Source: Chara braunii
Taxonomy: Eukaryota; Streptophyta; Charophyceae; Charales; Characeae
Direction of reading: 5' to 3'
DNA: 33,536 nt
Assembly: GCA_003427395.1 (NCBI GenBank)
Contig: BFEA01000023.1
Coordinates: 166,346 to 199,881 of the forward strand
Shown: in pieces, positions 1 to 11,460 of the stretch
Position numbering within the stretch: position 1 is the stretch's first letter
Layout: the number at the start of each line of letters is the position of its first letter
The notes under the pieces: model-generated
The model's database searches: none
The model's input: only the letters and a program-made list of their open reading frames with translations
Told to the model about the DNA's origin: nothing
Position numbers and translations under genes: made by a program

Positions 1-131
1 TTTGGAAGTTGGATCTGATTGCGTTGACTGGAACGGCAAACGAAGTGCCTTTGAAATAACCCGCACGCTACCAATGATCTACTACCCCTTGGTCACCTCA
101 GGAGTCGTCAAGCCACAATTGCTGCGGCCAC

Positions 132-200
132 AACGCACCCTCATTATGACTGTATCGAACCTTAAAGACAGCTTGTATACATTCATAATGAGGGTGCGTT
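132..200. mobile_element. short hairpin element related to the MITE family, copy A
   Basis: An 18-base perfect inverted repeat (132-149 and 183-200, AACGCACCCTCATTATGA) encloses a 33-base loop. The core CATTATGACTGTATC resembles the core CATTATAGCTGTATC of the element at 4034-4145, but the outer arms differ. No convincing target duplication was seen. Confidence 0.6.
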
Positions 201-490
201 ATGTTCAGGGGAAGACAGTGGGCCCTCTATGCCGGTAGGCTCTCCGTGGGGGCGTTTGTCCGCTGAGGACCTATCGGCCCTCCTGAAGTTTTTGGTGCAG
301 GGTTCGAAAAGAGAATCTTCGGAGGGTTCTGCACTCTGTAGAGGCAGCCCAGCTACTCTGTAGAGGCAGCCCTGCTAAAGCCAAAGACATGCACGATGTG
401 CTCAGGGTTTAGGTGCAAAACCTTTCAGCTCACACTGGTCCAGGACGTGAGCAGTGTTTCAAAACTCGAGCGTTTTTGGTCAGGTATGGA

Positions 491-536
<46 letters not shown>
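491..536. repeat. (TG)n(AG)n microsatellite
   Basis: TG dinucleotides (491-510) run directly into AG dinucleotides (511-536), a compound microsatellite. The RERERE-type open frames across it are artefacts of the repeat. Confidence 0.97.
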
Positions 537-976
537 GTTTTCGCTGCTCACGAGTGCACTGGAGTGCGTGCTGTGGTCACAAGATATGCGTGCAGTTTCA
601 TGCCGGCCCAGCGGACTTCTCTGCTGTAACTATGAGGGGCTGTAGTGTAATTCTCACCTGATAGAAGGGCAAAAAGAAAAGGCATATGCAGTTTTGGTAT
701 AGAGCGAAGGGCTGGATCATTCAACATTGGCCACAAGCGTCCTAGCAGAAATGACAAAGACGGAATGAAGATATTGACTTTGGCAGGTTCTAGATACTGA
801 ACAACATCAATTCCGGATATCCGATTGGTTGTAAGTTGGGAACCCTAGGAGAAGTGGTGCAGTATTTCCTTGTACAGGAGACATGGACGGACAGATGCCG
901 AGTATTTGTGGCCACTCATGGTCAATCTGCTGACGTCACATTGGTGGGAACCCTACCCTTCTCACCCGTGTTATTT

Positions 977-1069
977 GGGTCAACTTTTCAGGCTTAGGTT
1001 TGCATGTGGGTCAACTTTTCAGGCTTAGGTTTGCATGTCGGTCAACTTTTCAGGCTTAGGTTTGCATGT
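977..1069. repeat. 31-bp tandem repeat, three copies
   Basis: Three near-identical units start at 977, 1008 and 1039, each reading (G/C)GGTCAACTTTTCAGGCTTAG and then GTTTGCATGT. A related unit, GGGGCAACTGTTCAGTCTAT, recurs near 1187 and also matches the core of the MITE at 8203-8256. Confidence 0.93.
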
Positions 1070-1322
1070 CTGTGGACGGTAGGAGAAGGGTTTTGCATGT
1101 CTGTGGGCAGGAGGAGGCTTGGATGGAAAGTTGCCGAATGTTTGCGAGTGAGTTTTGTATTTTAGTGGGCGCGCCGCATGTATTTGGGGCAACTGTTCAG
1201 TCTATGTGTTTGCATGTCTGTGGACCACAGGAGAAGGGTTTTGCATGTGTGTGGACAGGAGGAGGCTTGGATGGACAGTTGCCGAATGTTTGTGGGGTCA
1301 GTGAGTTTTGTGTTTTAGTGGG
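1061..1322. repeat. direct duplication, period about 148 bp
   Basis: TTTGCATGTCTGTGGAC, then AGGAGAAGGGTTTTGCATGT, then GGAGGAGGCTTGGATGGA and GTTGCCGAATGTTTG occur in the same order from 1061 and again from 1209. Both copies end in GAGTTTTGT-TTTTAGTGGGC. Copies differ by point changes and small indels. Confidence 0.88.
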
Positions 1323-1611
1323 CTCTTTTAGAGCTGCACCCCACACGTGGTCAATCTGTGGAGACTGGTGTGCTTGCCGTGAGATGAGAGGTGGAAGGAC
1401 AATCAAATAAAAGAAAAGAAAACACTCTTGCGAGTGCGGTGAGCGTGGCTCGCCAGCAGAGCAGAGTGGGCCTAAGTAGATTTGAACTACAGACTTTATG
1501 CTTGTCACATCAAATGGGTGGAACCTGAGGAGAAGGCTGGCAGCCTAACTGTGCATAGGTTTGTCGAGGGCTGTGGAGAAGCTCAGGTGAACCCTTGCCT
1601 TCTTCACCAGC

Positions 1612-1670
1612 GGGAAGAAAATACAGAACTGAGTTTTCAGGGGGAAGAAAATACAGAACTGAGTTTTCAG
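1612..1670. repeat. 29-bp tandem duplication
   Basis: GGGAAGAAAATACAGAACTG followed by AGTTTTCAG is present at 1612-1640 and again at 1642-1670, with one extra G at the junction and otherwise no differences. This looks recent. Confidence 0.95.
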
Positions 1671-2059
1671 GAAGCTCGGGCAAAGGTCCCACTTTTGGGG
1701 GAGTGAGATATCGCCCGTGGTTTCTGAAAGTTATTCCCACCAGTACACCTGGGCCTGGAGACGCTCCCCTGCACGCCAAGCTTTGCCGAACTGCCAGCGG
1801 TGCACTCCTTTTCGTTTTTGGCTGGCGCCACCAGCCATTGTGACCCAGTAGGCCTGAGGCGTGGAATTTGGAATTTTGGAGTGGGTGGCGAAACATTTTC
1901 AGCAAGGCTGGGGCCGTGTACTACGTAGCGGTTTAACCCTCCTCCTGACACTAGAAGATAGGAAAACAAAGAGCTTGATACTATAAGCTATCATCAGCTG
2001 GTCTCCCTCTTGCGAGATTTTTCTGAGTGTAAATTCGGCAAGTGCGCCAAGGTTCTAAA

Positions 2060-2355
2060 TACAGTAGTTCCCATATCTATGACTGTGGGAAGGTTATGGA
2101 ATGCGTGTTGTTTTCTTTTGTTGGTGGGGAGGCAGGGGTTGGGCTCTCCAGGAAATATGTGTTTCAGGTATGAACAGAGAGAGAAGGAGCCCGGTCATTA
2201 TAGACTGCGTTTACAGTATTTACGGCCATGGGAAGGTTCTGAATGCATTTTGTGGGGGGGGGGGGGGGGGCTGGGGGGTTGGGCGGCATAGGAACGGCTC
2301 TACAGGAAACATGTGCTTTGCTTGGGGACAGAGAGAGAGCCTGGTCATTATTATA
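2060..2355. repeat. diverged direct duplication, period about 150 bp
   Basis: Both copies run through GGGAAGGTT(A/C)TG, a G-rich stretch, CTCT(C/A)CAGGAAA(T/C)ATGTG, ACAGAGAGAG and then GGTCATTAT. The second copy carries a long poly-G run (about 2252-2270). The GGTCATTATA motif at each unit end is the start motif of the MITE family core. Confidence 0.75.
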
Positions 2356-3376
2356 TAGTATATATGTACCTTCTGTAGTGTTCAGGAGGGGAGGATGTGT
2401 GCCTGCTCCTCTGCAGCACTGGCATACTTTGTGATCGGGCGATCTTTTCTCTCTTGCCAACCTGGTTGGGTGAACATGTGGCTGCGCAGAAAAGTACTTC
2501 CATGGGTGTGGTTCAGCCTATATGGCAGCGGGCTGTGCTACCGGCGGTGTGTTTGTGCCCATTAGGAACCCCATGGCCACACAATAGCAAATTCAAAGAT
2601 AAGGCCAGATCGGCACATCTCGGTGGGGGCAGAAATGCCCGACCATGAGTTTTTTTCCTCTTTTTTTTTACCGCAAAACAAACGTTCATGGTGCTCATTT
2701 TGAAAACTTTTTGGCGCTGCCAGGCAAAGGTGTTCAGGAGGTCGAGGCCCCAAAGATGCGGGTGTGAACAAGTTGTTGGCCTCCGTTGCCTGAGAAAGGT
2801 AGTGGTGGTTTACCATAATTTTTGGCTTGCCGGATGCCCAAGGAAGGTGGATGCTTGTGCAAAGTGTCCTGGCCGGGCAAGTGGTAGTGTGCTACTTTGG
2901 GAGGGTGGAATTTTATGTTCCTGTGCTGGGCCACGATGTGCTTGCTCCTCTGTATCGCACCACAAATGGCCAGTGGTAGTTAAGGGTTCTGCGGCTTCTG
3001 CCATTGAATCCTGATGTGCCTTGTCTTGTCCTGGTGCACGGTCCCACTTGCCCAGCTTCTTCATTCCAGGTCACTAATCTCTGTGATCCGCGGACAGAAA
3101 CGAAGTTTGTAAGTGGAACCTCACCGTGAAAGCCTACATCTCGACTGCGTGATTTGGGCCTTCAGCCTGCAGAACTTTGCAAGCTGCACAAAAAGTCTAA
3201 TCTCAGCAGCAAAGCTCCTCTTCATTTTTTTTGTCTAAAGAAAGGGCAACGGCCTCGAGGTATCATCGTTGGACTGAACGGCCTCAAGTAATTCAGAGTT
3301 GATTTTTCATTCGACTGATTCCATCAAGATTCGAACTCAGGTGTGGTTGTCAACAGTTCGTGTGGGGGGGGGGGGG

Positions 3377-3377
3377 N
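3377..3377. other. single unresolved base
   Basis: One N follows a run of 13 G residues, so it probably marks an uncalled homopolymer end. Confidence 0.95.
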
Positions 3378-3681
3378 GATTCCAACACATGGGCTTGGTT
3401 TGGCAAGCCCCCCGCCTGACCGGCTTAGGGGTCATGGGATGATGATTTGGACCACCGTGTGTCTTCAATCTGCAGGTGCACGAGGGGGGTCTGTCTGCTT
3501 GGTTAATTGACGTAGGCATCATACGTAAAAAGAATTTGGGGGATCGAATTGCTGACGCGTGTCTGTGGTTTGTGTCTTTGCACAGTGAACACACGTCACA
3601 TCTGTGGCTTTGCTTGTTTGCAAAAGGACATCAAGGATCTTGAGTGTCCGTTCGCAACTCAACAACGGAGGCTCAGGGGAG

Positions 3682-6600
3682 ATGGAGACAGGGAGCCCGA
3701 AGGATTATCTGAGCTTTCTTCCAGAACCGATTTTGCGGTATATCTTGGAGATAGCGAGCAATGGCCGTACAAAACGTCTCCTTCACTACGCCTCAGTTTG
3801 TACCCGGTTTCTACAGGCTGTATACAGGGTATGCCTTGTGGATCACTTACCTCTGTTGTACCTATCTTTTTAGCTTGTCCTGCCCAGTGCTACGCGACCT
3901 ACTTCCTCCTCCCTTCCATCATCCTAACACCTCCACCTTTCCCCCCAATAAACTCTTCTCCCCTTGCCCTACTCCTTTCTTGCAACAACCAAGTGTCAAA
4001 TGAAGCAGGGTCCGTATATACAAAAGGAGGAAGTACCTTCTTCCCCCGAATACAACGTCCGGTCATTATAGCTGTATCTAGAGTGAAAGATGCCTCAAAT
4101 AAAACAGCTATAATTACCACACGTTGTATTCGGGGGAAGAAGGTAGTAGCACAACCACTATCTGCAGGCATCGGAATTTCAAGTAGTAGCCCACTACCTG
4201 AAGTGTCAGGAGGCTGGGCCCGCCGTCGATAAAATGCATTGGAGGCGTTGGTGCGTTGCAGGCCTCCAGACTTCGTGGAGCCTTTTCGGTGACAGTCGTG
4301 CTGCAGGCTGTGGTGGTTTAAACCACCAGTACCCCATGGGGTGTTAGGCCGCCTCTGGGGAGGCTCCGAGGCAAATGCATATGGACCTGCGCGGCGCACG
4401 GATTCGGCCACCGCGTTAATGTCCTAAAAACCTGGAAGTACTTGTGGTTTAACCTCTCTTCTCAGGTAGTCCTTTCCATTATACCAAAGAGTTGTCAAGA
4501 AACCTTAGCTCTTTTGTGTGTACTGCTGAAGATGTATTATGGGGATGACGATTGTCGGAAAAAAAAAAGAAGAAAAAAATAGGATCAGGCTGCTTTGAAA
4601 AAGCAAGGATTTGCCAGAAAAGAAAGGAGACGATGTCAGACAGTTATTGCTCGAGGATTAATTGTCTTGCCACTGACAAAGAAATACCTCTCGATGGTTA
4701 TAGATAGCACCTGTTTGGTGAAGAATGTTTGGAAAATTTTGGTCTAGTCTGTGAACGGCAAGTGTTAAAGAAGTACCTCTCCACGGTTATCTTGCTCAGT
4801 TAAATGTGCGTCCAATATTCCAAAAGTTGCAGCACCTGTTTGAGATGAAATCTCTAGAAAATTTTGTCAAGTTTTTGAGTGATATAGGCAGGCAGGTGAT
4901 GGTCAACCCTTTCCAATCGTCACACAATGAAGATCCCAAAGTAAGTGGAAAATCACAAGACGGTGATTGACGTCGGATGAATCTAACAACAGTAGCAGCT
5001 TATCTGTGAAAATGACCCTGCGTCCCTTTTTGGTAATGACTCTCTTCCCTGACACCTCAAACAAGAGACATGGAAAGAGAGAGAGGAAAGTGCTCAAGGG
5101 AGGTGGAACAATGAGTGGAGATGGCGAAGAGGGCGATCAACCACGGCACAGCACGTACGTGCCACCGAACATGGCACGTCTTGGCTACGACTTGCAACTT
5201 GAACGTCAAGCGCGTGGCAGGAAAGGGAGTGGGTGGGGACCACGAAGAGAATTCGGCATTGCATTCAAGATCGGTGGACTATGTTGTATGCTCAAAAACA
5301 GAGCGGCTGGCTGTCTGTAAGCGTCTCACAACAGGCAGCACAATGTTGAGCCTTAGTCTTATGAACTCTGGGAATAGAGGAGGAAGTAGGGACTGACAAG
5401 CAACGTGAGAAAGAAAAAAAATCCCTCTTTCCCTCGTCCCTCCGTCCCTCTTTCCCTTTCTCCTTCCCTCCCTCTTTCCGTCCCTACCTACTTTCCTCCC
5501 TCCCCCCCCCCTTCCCTCGTCAACAAACGACTACTAATACTTGCTTCCGTCATTGTTGATATGCATGTTATTAATGCCCACGTGCTGACTGCGCAGTGGT
5601 GCAAGGAAGCCGATCACTGTGACACAAATGACTACGAAGGGCTGGCTGCTGTCATCTTGTCTGTAGGTTCCTAGATTTTTTATTTTTTGTTTTGGGAAGA
5701 AAACATTTATTACGGTTCGTAGATTGAAGACTAAAAAAACAAAACAAAAAAAGAAAGAAAGAAAGAAAGGAAACAAACAAAAAAGAAAAGCTGAAACGAT
5801 GAGAAGCAAAGATTTGTGGCCGTCTCTTCTAAGCCAGTGTTGGCTTGCCATCCTGCATGCAGGTCCCTAAGTTGAAGATAGAGTTGAATCGATGGGAAAT
5901 AAACATCCGTGACTCCCTTGTAAAGCCGGTGTTACGAACTACTGATCTCCAGAGTCTGACCATTGTATGCAACAGCTGGAAGTGCCTAGAGAACGTTGAC
6001 GCACTGAAACTTTGTCTAGAGCACGCTCGGGAGTCCTTGACGGAGTTTCTGTTTGATGTCACCACAACACGGGAAGAGGGAAATGTAAGGGGGTACTCGT
6101 TTGAGATAATGGATTATGCCTTGGCCAATTGCAGAAGGCTCAAGACACTACGATTGAACCCGTGGATGAATGTGGGAGTTCAGGATCTTGCCGTTTTCGC
6201 TAGTTACCATCGTCCATTGATGTTGCTCGAGCACCTTGTTATGGGCAATGCTCAGCTCGACGCGGACGATGGAGATCTGGGTCCGCTTCTTCAACTCTTC
6301 CCACGTCTTCGATCGCTGACGATAGACGTTCATCGCCTTACGACTCAGGTTATTGTCAGGTCCTCGTCTCTGAAAACAGTTGTCATTAGTCCCTGTCTCA
6401 ACCGCGACCATTACCGCCCTGCACACAGGACAGTTGGCGAAGTGATCATTGATGCTCCGAGGCTAGAGCATATGACTCTGCGGCACGTTTCCCGGTTCAC
6501 GTTGCTGGAAGGGACGTGCCCGAGAGAAGTTATCCTCGACAACAGTGTCAGAGGGTTGAACCTCAGTCCTGACGTGCTATGGAAGCCAGTAGATATGGCT

Positions 6601-7179
6601 ATCTTAGCCACGCTGAGCGGTAAACCGTCCGGCAAGTCTCCGTGCACCGGCGCATGCGTAAACGACATGACAAATCTCCTTGTCATGCACAGATCCCGGC
6701 TCAGGAGACTCGGTATTGACGTGCAGGTGGAACGCGATGCCAGACCAACGGAGGCACGGCTGTTCCTAGACGCCTTTCTCCGACCTTTTCCCACGCTGAC
6801 GAGCTTGGAGATACGCGGTGAAGTGATACCCTGGTTGCAGGACTATGTGGGGGAGTGCGGACTGACAAAGGCCTTTTTGCAGGCTCCGCAGTTAGAAGAG
6901 CTGAAGATTTGGGTTAAGTACTGTAGCCCGCGGACAGTTCAGCTCATACGGTCATTCCTGGGCAATTGCAGAAATGTGAAGACTCTAACAGTGATGCTCT
7001 TCCGGTTCCCGGTGAAGTGTGCTCCTGCCTGGGGATTTCTGACCGAATGGGTGACGTTGGAGAAGGAACAGAGTGAGGAGTCTGGACGCACACTCTTTCT
7101 AAACGAAAAAGATGAGTGGGGAGGTGGATGGAAGACTGTAGACACTTCACAGAAAATGGCACGGCGGTGGGATCTGTGA
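3682..7179 (+). CDS. F-box/LRR protein, two exons
   Basis: Likely substrate-recognition subunit of an SCF (Skp1-cullin-F-box) ubiquitin ligase; substrate unknown. Exon 1 is 3682-3828 and exon 2 is 5863-7179. The donor AGG|GTATGC and acceptor TGCATGCAG|GTC join in phase 0, giving 487 residues. Residues 7-48 form the F-box: the LPEPILRYILEI helix, then RLLHYASVCTRFLQAVYR. Exon 2 carries irregular leucine-rich repeats, for example LKTLRL (142-147), PRLRSLTI (196-203), LEHMTL (250-255), LTSLEI (361-366) and LEELKI (393-398). The end of the repeat region, NCRNVKTLTVMLF (417-429), resembles the FBD-like end of plant F-box/LRR proteins. The ATG at 3682 has G at -3 and +4 and sits directly before the F-box. 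No other gene is near enough to suggest co-function. An extra small exon in the intron cannot be excluded. Domain calls are by eye. Confidence 0.78.
3829..5862 (+). other. intron of the F-box gene with repeat load
   Basis: The 2.03-kb phase-0 intron holds a miniature inverted-repeat element (4034-4145) and a GC-rich segment (about 4190-4420) that contains the perfect palindrome TGGTGGTTTAAACCACCA at 4311-4328. It also holds a diverged direct duplication (about 4676-4760 and 4767-4885, sharing TACCTCTC and GCACCTGTTTG blocks), a polypyrimidine tract (about 5420-5520) and an A-rich stretch (about 5735-5800). No conserved coding segment was seen inside. Confidence 0.7.
4034..4145. mobile_element. 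miniature inverted-repeat element (MITE), copy B
   Basis: Left arm 4034-4058 and right arm 4121-4145 are perfect 25-base inverted repeats. Each begins TACCTTCTTCCCCCGAATAC when read inward. The core starts GGTCATTATAGCTGTAT and is itself partly palindromic, ending GCTATAATTACC. TA at both outer ends could be a TA target duplication, as in Tc1/mariner-type MITEs, but it could also be part of the repeat. Related copies lie near 132-200, 8203-8256 and 27,041-27,125. No coding capacity. Confidence 0.8.
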
Positions 7180-7705
7180 GCTTTTTTGCCTGCCTTTTTC
7201 TGTCTACTACCTTAGTCTCTGCCTCTCTGAGCATTATGGCTTGGTCTGTGACCTTTTGCCGCCTTTCCTGTCTGCTACCTTAACCCCTGAGCATAATGGC
7301 TTTGGTTAGGGTTTGTGGGCCTTTTTTTTGCCAACTTTTCTGTCTACCCTCTGCCTGCGAGCATTATGGCTTTGCCAGCGCTGTTGCATTTGCAATTCAA
7401 CATGGCAAAATCACTCCACTGCAAAAATTTCACATTCTATTTTACGGAATTTTTACCTCCTTAGGCTCTCCTTACATAAACCATGCTCATGCTGGTTGAA
7501 AAAGAAGAGTGGGGAGTTGGATGGAAGACTGTCGAGTCAGTGTCAACACTTATGGCAGAAAAGCCACAGCCATGGCGGTGGGAGTTGTGAGCTTTTGCCT
7601 GCTTTTCTGTATACTAGCTTAGCCGCCGAGCATTGTGGCTTTTCCAATTCAACATGGTAAAGCCACTCTGCTGTAAAGTTTTTTTCACATTCTGTATGGC
7701 CTCCT
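7105..7705 (+). pseudogene. partial downstream duplication of the F-box gene 3' end
   Basis: The stretch 7501-7700 repeats the last coding bases and 3' flank of the F-box gene (7105-7450). It keeps GATGGAAGACTGT, a GGCGGTGGGA block before TGTGAGCTTTT, TTTTCTGT(C/A)TAC, GAGCATT(A/G)TGGCTTT, CAATTCAACATGG and TTTCACATTCT in order. Translated, the copy keeps a ..GWKTVES.. and WRWEL-stop pattern like the gene's GWKTVDT and RRWDL-stop. Between the copies the unit TTTTCTGTCTAC...GAGCATTATGG is itself repeated about three times (7195-7370). The second copy has no F-box and is probably not a gene. Confidence 0.7.
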
Positions 7706-8202
7706 TCTGTTAACTGCGCCACAGAATCCTATGGGCCAATTAAAAAACAGGTGCGAGGAGGGTTTGACCCCTCATGTTGTGGAACGCGTAGGTACTTGAA
7801 CTCTTTCTTAACTCAACGATCTCTCGTCGCTTGTAATACCACAGCAATGGCACTGAAGTGCATTGCAGCAGTTTCCTGCCGTCTTTGGTCGTTTGTTGTC
7901 TTTTCTTCTTTGATTGATAATAATTGTGGCCCTTAGCTTGAGCATCAGTTCGATGAGATTTGAGGGTATTTAAGCGCACCGTGTTCGATTCATGTCATTT
8001 GTGTCTGATTGTTGTCTGTGGTTACCGGGTAGTCGATGATTCTGAACATCTTCTGTGCGGTGGTGAAGATGTGTCAGGCGTAAGGAATGCCACAGGTGAG
8101 AGGTCAGGAGGAGGAGGAGGAGTTTTCTTTGTGGCGTGTAGCAGGTTACACTGTTACGGCAAATTGTTGATGGCCTACCGGCTTCACCCACATAGAAGGT
8201 AT

Positions 8203-8256
8203 GGTCATTATAGCTGCATTTGGGGCAACTTTCAGTCTATGTACACCGATAATGAC
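8203..8256. mobile_element. degenerate MITE copy C (core region)
   Basis: The reverse complement (GTCATTATCGGTGTACATAG onward) aligns along its length with the core of the 4034-4145 element, including TGAAAG, TGCC and CAAAT blocks and the closing CTATAATGACC. An arm remnant, the reverse complement of a CCCGAATACA-like stretch, lies at about 8273-8283. The left arm is largely lost. Confidence 0.55.
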
Positions 8257-9714
8257 TGGGCAGTGCGGGCACTGTATTCGGGTGCAAACGGTAGTTGTAC
8301 TATGCATGTTACACTTGACTATAGCGGGCCAATTGTTGTGTCGGGACTGTGGCGGTAGCATATCTGTCTTGAAGATGCTGCCTCTGGAGTTTGCCTTTTT
8401 CATGTTGTCCCCTGTTTTATAGACTCACAAGGAATCGAGTTAGTCAGCACGCACGGTCTGCCCAGATAGGCCTGGCAGGCCATTTTAGTCCTGCGCCCAT
8501 TAAATTGGTGGGCCACTATAGTCCTGGGACCATATTGCTTGCTGATATGGGTGATGTTTGTGGTGTCTTGAGTTTAGGGTTTATGTTTTTAGCAACGTTA
8601 GTTCGGATGGTTTGAACTGTGTGCCAGATTGGGGGCTTGGCAGGACCGCTTTGGTCCGCGGTCCATCCCCAGTAGTGCAACATTCCAGCCGATGGGTAGT
8701 CTGACAATGTGCCCAGGCCATGCTCCTCCTCTTAAGCGCAGTCTATGATGATGGACGGTCCATGTCTGATGCTCCATTCAGCTTACTTGCTGATGATGCG
8801 CAGGATTTGGTGTGCGCAACGTTTTTTGCCGGATGGACCGGTTGCGAAGCTGCAGAATCTTGTGCAGATTGCAACTCGTCGCTCTTCTTGTATACTAGCC
8901 AACATGCGCGTAATGTGGTCGATGATCCCTTTCTATCTTCTACTCATCCCTTTCTATCTTCTACTCAACCTCATTGTACATATGAATTACACAGAGTGGA
9001 CTAATTGCCCCTGTCTGGCCTGCAGATCCTGTTCAGCGCACCAGGTACATGTTAGATTCCCCCTCTGTCCTAGTTTGCTGACCAGGTGCATTTATGTTCG
9101 TTGGCGGGGTCCTGTTTGTTTCCCCCCCTTGTCATTGTTTCCTGAGCAGTCATCATGATGTTTCATCGTGGGTTCTTTCACAGGAAGCCCAGTGTTGCAA
9201 AACTACATCATTTTTTGACTGTGTCCTCTCTTTTTCTCATCGGTGGCTGCAGCATGTAGCAATAGCATCATTTTTTTACTGTGTCCTTTTGCTTCTCTAT
9301 GTATATACATATCGCATCGAATCGTCTCCTTCTTTTTCTCGTTTTTTTTTTTCTCTCTTCTGATAAGACATTTTTTCCTCATTTTCTCATTGGTGGATAG
9401 GCTGCAACATATAGACTAGGACTGGACTGTGATAGTTAGTCTTCACATCTCTGTGTACATACGGGTATTGGATTCGTTACTTGGTTTGCAGACTGCATAG
9501 TTTGCTGGTTATGACCGGGGACCGGTACCTCTATGTTTTGTGCTAATTGAGCACGAACCGGCTTACACACCGGTTCGTTTCTTCTGCTAACAGACTACTG
9601 CCAGCCTGGAATGGGGCTGGCCCTTGTTCTGATCACCGGGGAGCTACCTATGTATCTGGACTATTCTTAGGATGTCATTTGTGCTATGTACATAGAACTT
9701 AATGTGCAGCTTAT

Positions 9715-9779
9715 GCACTCTGGGATAGTGGGTATAGCCAAAATTAGCTGCACTCGGGCATAGTGGGTATAGCCAAAAT
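9715..9779. repeat. 30-bp direct repeat
   Basis: GCACTC(T/G)GGNATAGTGGG followed by TATAGCCAAAAT occurs at 9715-9744 and 9750-9779, with two mismatches. Confidence 0.93.
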
Positions 9780-9891
9780 ACCATAACAAATTCCTATCGT
9801 TTTATGCGTAAATCTCCGCCACAAAAGCGATGTAGTATGTTGCTTCTCTATGTACATTCTCCTTCTTTGTGCTATTTTGCTTGAGATACAT

Positions 9892-10176
9892 GGATTCCTA
9901 CATGCTTCACTGCGTACTGTGTGAGAAGATCCACATGGTACATGGTACTACATACTATACTATTGATGCAATGAATGCTATGTAATATGTATGGTGTATT
10001 ACATCATATGGACGCTATGTATATGGTTGGAAAGCCCTTAGGGATTCGTACACACTTACACTGTGTACTGTGTGACCAGATCCACATAGTACATAGTACT
10101 AACATACTATAGTACTTTATACTACTAATGCAATGAATGCTATGTATGATGTATTACATCATATGGCTGCTATGTA
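9892..10176. repeat. direct duplication, period about 150 bp
   Basis: Both units contain GGATTC-TACA, GTACTGTGTGA, AGATCCACAT-GTACAT, GTACTA, CATACTATA, AATGCAATGAATGCTATGTA and GTATTACATCATATGG in the same order. The copies differ by small indels of the GTA/TAC-rich parts. Confidence 0.9.
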
Positions 10177-10940
10177 AATAAATTCTTCTTTTTTGCGCTG
10201 TACTCAGTGTACTGTCTGATAGGCCATTTTTTTTAACCCCTCCTACACATCCTAATGCGTAAAAGCAGGCAGATAAGTCGCACAGGTGTAGGCTAACAGA
10301 AGATCGAGGAACCAATACTTGTGCTCAGCTTTTCTGTACTTTTGTTCACAGACTAATCTTGACTCTTGATAGACCCCAAGCCTGCAGAAGATCTTTCACC
10401 CCAACTTGCCAAGCCCTTCAGGAGTTTAGCTCGTACGCTTGTTGCGGTTCTCAGAGGTATCGTTTGGGTCATCAGGCATACACACAGCTGCTTTCATAGA
10501 TGTACGTGTATGTTGCGCCGGTGGAACCAATCGTCGCCTTTTAAAGCCACCCAACTCTAGACTGCTTATCTGTACTCCATATGGTTGATTGGCTATGTTG
10601 CATTTTGGAAATGGTTGATCGGTTGATGCGCTGGTGTACAACGGTGCCAGTTGCAATAACTCCGCAAGTGGAGGGAGAACTTGTGTGGTCCCTGTCGTCG
10701 CCCCCCTTAGGCTATGCATGCCGTGCATATGTATTATGTAAAAGTTTAAAAGTTTACCTCTAGAGATCCATTCCGTAAAGGTCTGGATGCCTTGTGTTGT
10801 TGCCGTGCGTCATCCTGGCCAATTCATCCACCTTTCTTGGTCGCTTTTTTTCACGGACTCCAGGCGTTCTGATATGCCGTATGTTCAACATGTGTCTTTC
10901 TGTTGTTCCACATTCAAATTGATGGGTTTATTTCTGGGTC

Positions 10941-10961
10941 TATATATATATATATATATAT
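10941..10961. repeat. (TA)n microsatellite
   Basis: Ten uninterrupted TA units. No other feature is attached. Confidence 0.95.
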
Positions 10962-11160
10962 CCCCTGGCTCTTCCCTTTCGCATGTTGGATTCCTTGTGC
11001 TGGGGGCCTTTGCAAGGGTTTGTTCCAGTGGGGGCCAATACGCCTTCGTATCACTGGACTTCTAGTAAATGCGATGACTGTGCAGATGTGTGCCGCACAG
11101 ACGTCAGCTTTTATTGATCAGCGTTCATGACTTGTGATGGTTGGCTGATCAAACAATCAT

Positions 11161-11242
11161 TGATTGATTGCTTGATTGATTGATTGATTGCTTGATTGAT
11201 TGCTTGATTGCTTGATTGATTGCTTGATTGATTGATTGATTG
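11161..11242. repeat. (GATT)n repeat with GCTT interruptions
   Basis: A tetranucleotide array of TGAT units is interrupted at intervals by TGCT. The order of the two unit types suggests higher-order slippage. Confidence 0.95.
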
Positions 11243-11460
11243 GCTTGACTGACGGGGGGAAACAATATAATATATGTATGGCTGCTATGACATTGCATGC
11301 AAAGCTTTTTTTTCTTTTTCTTTTTTTTAAGTGCCGAGTTGTTGTATGCGTACAATCCGTTCCATAGAATGTCGTCAGCAGTCGGTTAGTAGGTTGTAAT
11401 CAAAGGTTAGTCGTCACGTGAGAGAGACCTGAATGCTTCCAGCTGGTTGTACGGAGATCT

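Larger units (their letters stand above)
1..3681. other. gene-free region built of small tandem duplications
   Basis: I see no gene here. Contents are a hairpin element (132-200); a 17-base direct repeat CTCTGTAGAGGCAGCCC (about 338-372); a TG/AG microsatellite; 31-base repeats (977-1069); a roughly 148-base duplication (1061-1322); a 29-base repeat (1612-1670); a roughly 150-base duplication (about 2060-2355); and poly-G runs at about 2252-2270 and 3363-3376, the latter ending in an unresolved base at 3377. The local pattern is repeated slippage or unequal exchange. Confidence 0.7.
7706..11460. other. spacer without a recognisable gene
   Basis: I see no supported gene. Contents are MITE copy C, a 21-base duplication ATCCCTTTCTATCTTCTACT (8926-8967), T-rich blocks around CATCATTTTTT-ACTGTGTCC repeated at about 9207 and 9267, a 30-base repeat (9715-9779), a roughly 150-base duplication (9892-10,176), a TA microsatellite (10,941-10,961) and a GATT-type repeat (11,161-11,242). 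Open frames of 60-140 codons here show no family motif. Confidence 0.65.
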
